From the NCBI GenBank assembly GCA_023388955.1, contig JAEWFH010000002.1, forward strand, positions 1-10,931: a stretch of DNA of 10,931 nt, given 5' to 3'. This DNA is from Pseudomonadota bacterium (lineage in GTDB: Bacteria > Pseudomonadota > Gammaproteobacteria > Xanthomonadales > Xanthomonadaceae). The translations under genes and the position numbers were made by a program. Position 1 is the stretch's first letter, and every line of letters starts with the position of its first letter. The notes under the pieces are model-generated. The model did not search any database. It saw only the letters and a program-made list of their open reading frames with translations, and was not told the DNA's origin. Shown here piece by piece: positions 5,831-10,931 of this stretch.

Positions 5831-8301
5831 ACCGTCGTCAGGTCATCGCGCGTGCCGTGGCGACGCTCGAAGCCGGCGGAAGGCAGCTCGGCCGGGTCGA
5901 AATCGTCCACGCTGATCGCGTCCACGGTCATTTCGCGCAGGTCCTCCAGCTGCTGGCGCTCGGCCTCGGTGATCCAGCCCTGGGCCACGCCTGCCGCCAG
6001 CTGGTCGGCGAAGGTCAGTGCCTCGACATCGCTGGCCTTGAGCGCCTTCATGAACTTGCGCTCCACCGGCTCGGCGGCGACCACGGCCTCCAGGTAGCTG
6101 TCGATCCGTCCACCGGGGTTGTTCGGGCCCGGGGTGGTGAACACGCCGGCAGCGAGCCGCTGGCGGGCCTCGTTGGGCACCATCAGCAGGCTGGCGGCGC
6201 GGCGGCCGAGGCGGTCGCTGGGGGCCTGGGCACGGCGGCCGAGCGGGAACACCAGCAGCCACAGCAGCCAGCCCACCGGGCGCACCGGGAAGTTGCGCAG
6301 CGCGCCCGACAGCGCGATCTCCATCTTGTGGATCGAGTCATGGAAGGCCCAGGCCAGCAGCGGCTGGTCGGCTTCCGGGCTGCCCTGGTCCTGGTAGCGC
6401 TTGAGCATCGCGCTGCACAGGTACAGGTGGCTGAGCACGTCGCCCAGGCGGCCGGACAACGACTCCTTGAACTTGAGCTTGCCGCCCAGCATCAGCATCG
6501 AGGTGTCCGCGCACAGTGCCAGCGCCGCGGAGTAGCGGTTGAGCTTGCGGTAGAAACGGCGGGTGTAGGCATCGCCCGGCGCCTTGCCGAAGCGCGAGCC
6601 GGTCAGGCCGAACCAGAACGAGCGCACCGCGTTGGAGATGGCGAAACCGATGTGGCCGAACAGGTTGCGGTCGAACTCGACCAGGCGCTCCTGCGGGTCC
6701 GGGATCGTGGTCGCCTTCATCTCCTTGAGCACCCACGGATGGCACAGGATCGCGCCCTGGCCGAAGATCATCAGCGAGCGGGTCATGATGTTGGCGCCCT
6801 CGACCGTGATCGCGATCGGCGAGGCCTGCCAGTTGCGGCCGGCGAAGTTGCGCGGCCCCAGGATGATGCCCTTGCCACCGATCACGTCCATGACGTCGCG
6901 CGCGACCTCGCGGCCCATTTCGGTGCAGTGGTACTTGGAGATCGTCGAGGGCACCGCCGGCAGTTCCCCGCGGGCCACTGCGGCGGCCGAGGCCTCCGAC
7001 AGCGCGCTGACCGCGTACGCGCGCCCGGCGATGCGGGCCAGCGCCTCCTGCACGCCCTCGAAGCGGCCGATCGACAGCCCGAACTGCTTGCGGATGCGTG
7101 CATAGGCACCGGTGACCACCGCGCCCATCTTGGCCCCGCCGCTGGCGGTGGAGGGCAGGGTGATGGAGCGGCCGATCGACAGGCACTCCACCAGCATCTG
7201 CCAGCCCTTGCCGGCGTAGGCCTCGCCGCCGATCAGCTGGCTGAGCGGGATGAACACGTCGCGGCCGTGCAGCGGGCCGTTCTGGAACGGGTTGTTGAGC
7301 GGCATCGCGCGACGGCCGATCTCCAGCCCCGGCGTGTCGCGCGGCAGCAGCGCCAGGCTGATGCCGATGTCCCGCGTATCGCCCAGCAGCCGGTCGGGGT
7401 CGTACATGCGGAAAGCCAGGCCGATCAGCGTGGCGACCGGGGCCAGGGTGATGTAGCGCTTGTCGAAGGTCAGCCGGACGCCGACCACCTTGGCGCCGTT
7501 CCACTCACCCTCGCAGACGATGCCGAAGTCCGGGATCGAGGTCGCGTCCGAGCCGGCCCACGGACCGGTCAGGGCGAAGCAGGGCACCTCGCGGCCATCG
7601 GCCAGGCGCGGCAGGTAGTGGTCCTTCTGCTCCTGGGTGCCGTAGTGCATCAGCAGCTCGGCCGGGCCCAGCGAGTTGGGCACGCCGACGGTGGAGCTGA
7701 CGGTGGACGAGATTGACGCCAGCTTCTGGATCACCTTGTGGTTGCCCAGCGCGGAGAAGCCCAGCCCACCGTACTCCTTCGGCACGATCATGCCGAAGAA
7801 GCGGTTCTTCTTGAGGAACGCCCACATCTCCGGCGGCAGGTCGGCGCGCTCGTGGGTGATGTGCCAGTCGTCGACCATCGCGCACAGTTCTTCCACCGGC
7901 CCGTCCAGGAAGGCCTGCTCGTCGGCGCTCAGGGTCGCCGGCGGCTGGGCCAGCAGCGCATCCCAGGCGGGGCGCCCGGAGAACAGCTCGCCCTCGAAAC
8001 CGACCGTGCCGGCCTCCAGCGCGACCCGCTCGGTTTCCGACAGGGGCGGCAGGATCTTCGTGTAGAAATCCAGCAGCGGGCGGGTGATGGCGTTGAGCCG
8101 GATCGGCGGCAGCAACAACGGCACCGCGATGAGGGCGGCGAGCAGCGCGGCGACCACGGTGGCCACGCCGTTGGCGCCCAGGACCCAGCACGCCAACAGC
8201 CCGGCTGCGGTCAGTGCGGTCCATGTGGCCAGGCGGAGGCGATGGTAGGCGGCAAACCCGCCAATCAGCAGGAAGACGAGGAACGGTGCGGCGATGCTCA
8301 T
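5827..8301 (-). CDS. fadE: Long-chain acyl-CoA dehydrogenase, FadE type
   Basis: 824 residues; E. coli FadE is about 814. It performs the first step of fatty acid beta-oxidation, oxidising acyl-CoA to trans-2-enoyl-CoA with FAD. The N-terminus has two hydrophobic stretches (about 5-18 and 26-64), so it is probably membrane-attached. The acyl-CoA dehydrogenase core follows (about 95-510), with GPWAGSDATSIPD at 246-258, KRYITLAPVATLIGLAF at 281-297, and VEGANIMTRSLMIFGQGA at 500-517, where Glu501 is a candidate catalytic base. The region to about 790 matches the FadE-specific C-terminal domain (DUF1974). The ATG at 8301 is chosen because CGGAG lies 6 nt upstream (8308-8312) and the membrane segment begins at once. 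An upstream in-frame TTG at 8433 falls inside the promoter. The gene is divergent from a TetR-family regulator gene, its likely controller. Confidence 0.95.
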   Translation of the reverse strand: MSIAAPFLVFLLIGGFAAYHRLRLATWTALTAAGLLACWVLGANGVATVVAALLAALIAVPLLLPPIRLNAITRPLLDFYTKILPPLSETERVALEAGTVGFEGELFSGRPAWDALLAQPPATLSADEQAFLDGPVEELCAMVDDWHITHERADLPPEMWAFLKKNRFFGMIVPKEYGGLGFSALGNHKVIQKLASISSTVSSTVGVPNSLGPAELLMHYGTQEQKDHYLPRLADGREVPCFALTGPWAGSDATSIPDFGIVCEGEWNGAKVVGVRLTFDKRYITLAPVATLIGLAFRMYDPDRLLGDTRDIGISLALLPRDTPGLEIGRRAMPLNNPFQNGPLHGRDVFIPLSQLIGGEAYAGKGWQMLVECLSIGRSITLPSTASGGAKMGAVVTGAYARIRKQFGLSIGRFEGVQEALARIAGRAYAVSALSEASAAAVARGELPAVPSTISKYHCTEMGREVARDVMDVIGGKGIILGPRNFAGRNWQASPIAITVEGANIMTRSLMIFGQGAILCHPWVLKEMKATTIPDPQERLVEFDRNLFGHIGFAISNAVRSFWFGLTGSRFGKAPGDAYTRRFYRKLNRYSAALALCADTSMLMLGGKLKFKESLSGRLGDVLSHLYLCSAMLKRYQDQGSPEADQPLLAWAFHDSIHKMEIALSGALRNFPVRPVGWLLWLLVFPLGRRAQAPSDRLGRRAASLLMVPNEARQRLAAGVFTTPGPNNPGGRIDSYLEAVVAAEPVERKFMKALKASDVEALTFADQLAAGVAQGWITEAERQQLEDLREMTVDAISVDDFDPAELPSAGFERRHGTRDDLTTV

Positions 8302-8319
8302 GGTGCGCTCCGGAAAACC

Positions 8320-8339
8320 GGCCGCGCGGTCGCGCGGCC
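8320..8339 (-). promoter_or_regulatory. GC hairpin in the fadE leader
   Basis: The arms at 8320-8328 and 8331-8339 are perfectly complementary; in practice this is an 8-bp all-G/C stem with a 4-nt loop. On the minus strand it is followed by GGTTTTCC and then the fadE ribosome site (8308-8312), seven bases away. It could stabilise the mRNA, modulate ribosome access or cause weak attenuation. The T-run is only four bases, so it is not a convincing terminator. Confidence 0.4.
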
Positions 8340-8403
8340 CCGACAGGGTAGGCAGGTGCGGGCGCGGTTGGCCAATGGCCACCCCCGCCATCGCATACGC
8401 TTG

Positions 8404-8433
8404 AGTATGTTGGCCCCGCGAAGCGCTTGTCAA
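8404..8433 (-). promoter_or_regulatory. Sigma70 promoter of fadE
   Basis: On the minus strand a perfect -35, TTGACA (8433-8428), is followed after 18 bp by CATACT (8409-8404), which matches four of six -10 positions. Transcription would start near 8397, giving a leader of about 95 nt before the fadE ATG at 8301. The -35 overlaps the inverted repeat at 8431-8444, and the -10 is part of another inverted repeat, CATAC-N6-GTATG (8394-8409). Confidence 0.65.
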
Positions 8434-8444
8434 ACGCTTGTTTA
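8431..8444. promoter_or_regulatory. Candidate operator CAAAC-N4-GTTTA, PsrA-like
   Basis: CAAACGCTTGTTTA contains the inverted repeat AAAC-GCTT-GTTT. It fits the pattern (G/C)AAAC-N2-4-GTTT(G/C) known for PsrA, a TetR-family regulator of fatty acid degradation in Pseudomonas, except for the last base. It overlaps the -35 of fadE, so a bound protein would block transcription and fatty acyl-CoA could relieve this. CGCTTG within it also occurs at 8424-8429 and 8398-8403. Which protein binds is inferred from position only. Confidence 0.5.
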
Positions 8445-8467
8445 AATCCCCGGCGGCCGCACCCGGT

Positions 8468-8476
8468 TGCTACACT
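8468..8476 (+). promoter_or_regulatory. Extended -10 promoter of the tetR-type gene
   Basis: TGCTACACT fits the TGn-TANANT extended -10 pattern. No -35 is present at the right distance, which extended -10 promoters tolerate. A start about 7 nt downstream (near 8483) is only some 3 nt from the ATG at 8486. There is no ribosome site before that ATG. Together these suggest a leaderless or nearly leaderless mRNA. Confidence 0.5.
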
Positions 8477-8485
8477 CCCGTCCCC

Positions 8486-9109
8486 ATGAACCCGGCACCC
8501 AAGCACAGCGAGAATGACACCGCCATCCGTGCCGGCAAGGGGCGCGCGGAGCGTGGCCAGCGCCTGAGCGCGGACGACTGGGCCAATGCCGCCCTGGAGC
8601 AGATCGCCGAGCAGGGCGTGGCCTCGGTGGCGGTCGAGCCGCTGGCGCGCCGCCTGGGCGTCACCAAGGGCAGTTTCTACTGGCACTTCCCCTCGCGCGA
8701 GGCGTTGCTGGTGGCCTCCCTGGAGCGCTGGGAGCGGGACGAGCAGCAGTCCTTCGGCGAGCTGGAGGCAGTGCAGGATCCGCGCGAGCGCCTGCGTGCG
8801 CTGTTCACCATGGTCGCCCGCGAGTACAAGGCGCACGTGGTGTATTCCGAACTGTTGCGGGCGATGGACCACCCCGTGGTGCAGCCGGTGATCGGCCGGG
8901 TTTCCGAGCGCCGCCTGGAGTACCTCGCCGCCGCGTTCCGCCAGGCGGGGCTGCCCCGTACCGCCGCGGGCCACCGCGCCCGGCTGGCCTACGCCGCCTA
9001 CGTGGGGTTCCTGCAGCTGAACCTGCAGCTGCGCCAGGCGCGCCTGCAGCAGGACGAGTTCGACGCCTATGTCGAACACATGATGGCGACGCTGATCCCG
9101 TCGACCTGA
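8486..9109 (+). CDS. TetR/AcrR family transcriptional regulator
   Basis: 207 residues. A polar tail of about 27 residues precedes the DNA-binding domain. The helix-turn-helix lies near 45-68 (SVAVEPLARRLGVTKGSFYW, then HFPSREALL), with the KGSFYWHF recognition-helix signature typical of TetR repressors. The remainder (about 75-205) is the helical ligand-binding and dimerisation domain, too variable to name a ligand. It is divergent from fadE across a region with several inverted and direct repeats, so it is probably an autoregulated repressor of fadE responding to acyl-CoA or fatty acids. It is not recognisably PsrA by sequence. The ATG at 8486 is preferred over an upstream TTG at 8438, because the promoter-like TGCTACACT lies between them and the extra residues (including AAAPGCYTP) look like untranslated DNA. 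A hairpin follows 7 bp after the stop. Confidence 0.9.
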   Translation: MNPAPKHSENDTAIRAGKGRAERGQRLSADDWANAALEQIAEQGVASVAVEPLARRLGVTKGSFYWHFPSREALLVASLERWERDEQQSFGELEAVQDPRERLRALFTMVAREYKAHVVYSELLRAMDHPVVQPVIGRVSERRLEYLAAAFRQAGLPRTAAGHRARLAYAAYVGFLQLNLQLRQARLQQDEFDAYVEHMMATLIPST

Positions 9110-9116
9110 TTTCCGG

Positions 9117-9138
9117 GCCCGGCGCCCGCCGGGCATTT
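9117..9138 (+). terminator. Hairpin after the tetR-type gene, possible intrinsic terminator
   Basis: GCCCGGC (9117-9123) and GCCGGGC (9128-9134) form a perfect 7-bp stem with a 4-nt loop, followed by ATTT. The T-run is short, so termination may be partial. Its place directly after the tetR-type stop and before the pckG ribosome site suggests that pckG has its own promoter; TAGAGT at 9141-9146 is a weak -10 candidate. Confidence 0.5.
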
Positions 9139-9154
9139 CCTAGAGTCCACCGGC

Positions 9155-9160
9155 GGAGGT
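9155..9160 (+). promoter_or_regulatory. Ribosome binding site deciding the GTG start of pckG
   Basis: GGAGGT, a full-strength Shine-Dalgarno sequence, lies 8 nt before the GTG at 9169. It is the best ribosome site in the window and fixes a GTG start. Confidence 0.85.
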
Positions 9161-9168
9161 CCCAGCCC

Positions 9169-10931
9169 GTGAATGCAGCAACCGACGTTTCCATCGCCGG
9201 CACCGCCGGCAGTTCCCTTGACGCGCTCAACGCCTGGGTGGCGGAGGTGGCGGCCCTGACCCGCCCCGACGCGATCCACTGGTGCGACGGCAGTGATGCC
9301 GAGAACGCCGCGCTGGTCGCCCGGATGGAAGCCGACGGCACCCTGGTCCGCCTCAACCACGACACCCACCCGGGCAGCTGGCTGCACCGCTCCGACCCGG
9401 ACGACGTGGCCCGCGTCGAGCACCTGACCTTCGTGTGCACCCCGGAGCGTGACGACGCCGGCCCGAACAACCACTGGATGGCCCCGGCCGAGGCGCACGC
9501 CAAGATCGACGCCCTGTTCGACGGCTGTATGGAAGGGCGCACGATGTACGTGATCCCCTACTGCATGGGCCCGATCGACTCCCCGCTGTCGCGATGCGGG
9601 GTGGAGATCACCGACAGCCCGTACGTGGTCGCCAACATGCGCATCATGACCCGCATGGGCGCACCGGCGCTGGCGCGGATCGAGCGCGAAGGCTCCTTCG
9701 TCAAGGGCCTGCACTCCACCGGCGAGCTGGACCCGGACCGCCGCTTCATCATGCACTTCCCCGAGGAGCTGGCAATCAAGTCCTACGGCTCCGGCTACGG
9801 CGGCAACGCGCTGCTGGGCAAGAAGTGCCACGCCCTGCGCATCGCCAGCCACCAGGCCCGCAGCGAGGGCTGGCTGGCCGAGCACATGCTGATCCTGGGC
9901 ATCACCAACCCGCAGGGCGAGACCCATTACGTCGCCGCCGCATTCCCCTCCGCCTGCGGCAAGACCAACCTGGCCATGCTGATCCCGCCGGAGGGCTATC
10001 GGCAGGACGGCTGGAAGATCAGCACCATCGGCGACGACATCTGCTGGATGCGCCCGGGCAAGGACGGCCGCCTGTACGCGATCAATCCGGAGGCCGGGTT
10101 CTTCGGCGTCGCCCCGGGGACCTCGAAGAAATCCAACCCGAGCGCGCTGGCCAGCATTCAGTCCAACACCATCTTCACCAATGTCGGGGTGACCGCCGAC
10201 AACCAGCCGTGGTGGGAAGGCCTGGGCGAGGGCGAGCCGGTCACCGACTGGCGCGGCGAGCCGTATGACGCCGGCAAGCGCCCGGCCGCGCACCCCAATG
10301 CCCGCTTCACCGTCAGCGCGAAGCAGTGCCCCAGCTGGTCGCCCGAGGCCGAGAACCCCGAGGGCGTGCCGATCAGCGCGATCGTCTTCGGTGGCCGCCG
10401 CCCGTCGCTGGTGCCGCTGGTGTTCGAGGCCCGCGACTGGACCCACGGCGTGCTGGTCGGCGCTGCGATGGGCTCGGAGACCACCGCCGCCGCCACCGGC
10501 GCGGTCGGCGTGATGCGCCGCGACCCGATGGCCATGAAGCCCTTCTGCGGCTACAACTTCGCCGACTACTTCAGCCACTGGCTGTCGTTCGACGACGGCC
10601 GCAACCAGCTGCCGAAGGTGTTCCACGTCAACTGGTTCCGCAAGGGCGACGGCGGCGACTTCCTGTGGCCGGGCTTCGGCGACAACCTGCGCGTGCTGGA
10701 GTGGATGATCGGGCGCGTGAAGGGCGAGGCCGGCGCGGTGGAAACCCCCATCGGCCACCTGCCCACGGCCGGCGACCTCAACCTGGACGGGGTGGAGCTG
10801 ACCGGGGAGGCCCAGGACAAGCTGTTCGGCTTCGAGCGCGAGGGCTGGAAGGCCGAGTTCGACAGCATCGGGGAGTACCTGGACAGCTATGGCCCGCGGA
10901 TGCCGCAGGCGCTGAAGGACGAGCAGCGGCG
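9169..10931 (+). CDS. pckG: Phosphoenolpyruvate carboxykinase (GTP), 3' partial
   Basis: The frame runs from a GTG with strong ribosome site to the right edge: 587 codons without a stop. The family is about 600-620 residues, so only the last few are missing. It converts oxaloacetate and GTP to PEP, GDP and CO2, the entry step of gluconeogenesis, in the cytoplasm. Visible motifs are the PEPCK-specific YGGNALLGKKCHALR (210-224), His239 in EHMLILG (metal ligand), the P-loop with mobile cysteine FPSACGKTN (259-267; Cys263, Lys265), the metal-binding kinase-2 element GDDI (288-291), FGGRRPS (407-413), and the FCGYNFADYFSHW block (459-471). All are intact, and these are features of the GTP form, not the ATP form. 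It lies close to fadE and a TetR-type regulator gene, which fits growth on fatty acids. No regulator site is obvious in the 59-bp gap. Confidence 0.97.
   Translation, partial: MNAATDVSIAGTAGSSLDALNAWVAEVAALTRPDAIHWCDGSDAENAALVARMEADGTLVRLNHDTHPGSWLHRSDPDDVARVEHLTFVCTPERDDAGPNNHWMAPAEAHAKIDALFDGCMEGRTMYVIPYCMGPIDSPLSRCGVEITDSPYVVANMRIMTRMGAPALARIEREGSFVKGLHSTGELDPDRRFIMHFPEELAIKSYGSGYGGNALLGKKCHALRIASHQARSEGWLAEHMLILGITNPQGETHYVAAAFPSACGKTNLAMLIPPEGYRQDGWKISTIGDDICWMRPGKDGRLYAINPEAGFFGVAPGTSKKSNPSALASIQSNTIFTNVGVTADNQPWWEGLGEGEPVTDWRGEPYDAGKRPAAHPNARFTVSAKQCPSWSPEAENPEGVPISAIVFGGRRPSLVPLVFEARDWTHGVLVGAAMGSETTAAATGAVGVMRRDPMAMKPFCGYNFADYFSHWLSFDDGRNQLPKVFHVNWFRKGDGGDFLWPGFGDNLRVLEWMIGRVKGEAGAVETPIGHLPTAGDLNLDGVELTGEAQDKLFGFEREGWKAEFDSIGEYLDSYGPRMPQALKDEQR

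Noticed and set aside
4573..7716. 1047-codon open frame on the plus strand
   Set aside because: It is a shadow frame crossing the carrier gene, the REPIN and the antisense of fadE. The translation is low-complexity Arg/Gly/Ala/His, typical of GC-rich off-frames, and it has no domain.
8302..8433. Upstream TTG extension of FadE by 44 residues
   Set aside because: The TTG is part of the TTGACA -35 box. The ATG at 8301 has a good ribosome site and a FadE-like N-terminus.
9067..10758. 563-codon minus-strand open frame
   Set aside because: It lies antisense to pckG, whose catalytic motifs are all intact, so this is a codon-bias shadow.

Overview
The window is very GC-rich with strongly G/C-ending codons. 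Its gene content is a LemA/M48 protease pair, a long FadE-type acyl-CoA dehydrogenase and a GTP-dependent PEP carboxykinase. Together with the promoter style, this points to a gammaproteobacterium of the Xanthomonadaceae/Lysobacteraceae (Lysobacter, Luteimonas or Xanthomonas-like). The family assignment is an inference from protein resemblance, and the genus cannot be fixed. I see no phage, transposase, CRISPR array, tRNA or rRNA.

Left part (1-1797). The window opens inside the Lys/Ala-rich tail of a histone H1-like or similar basic protein, encoded by 15/30-bp tandem repeats. A strong intrinsic terminator follows it. Converging on it from the right is an exported beta-lactamase-fold serine hydrolase with a Pro/Ala/Ser linker.

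Centre (1868-5725). A tight three-gene plus-strand operon encodes a LemA-family membrane protein, a membrane-embedded M48 (HtpX-like) zinc metalloprotease with an unusually long C-terminal extension, and a 12-helix carrier of the MFS / ATP-ADP translocase-like group. The last two genes overlap by 4 bp. The arrangement suggests a membrane proteolysis/homeostasis module of unknown substrate.

Convergent gap (5722-5830). Two REP-like imperfect palindromes in inverted orientation (a REPIN-like element) fill the whole space between the carrier gene and fadE. The head of each REP unit contains the stop codon of the adjacent gene.

Right part (5827-10931). fadE (minus strand) and a TetR-family regulator gene (plus strand) are divergent. 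The region between them holds a good sigma70 promoter for fadE. Its -35 box overlaps an inverted repeat like the PsrA motif, CAAAC-N4-GTTT. There is also an extended -10 that would give a nearly leaderless tetR transcript. After a small hairpin comes pckG, the GTP-PEP carboxykinase gene, cut by the window edge. FadE (fatty acid breakdown to acetyl-CoA) and PckG (oxaloacetate to PEP) fit growth on fatty acids with gluconeogenesis. The simplest model is that the TetR protein represses fadE.

The window is mostly ordinary core genome. The parts most worth a second look are the REPIN, the fadE/tetR control region, and the protease operon with its C-terminal extension.
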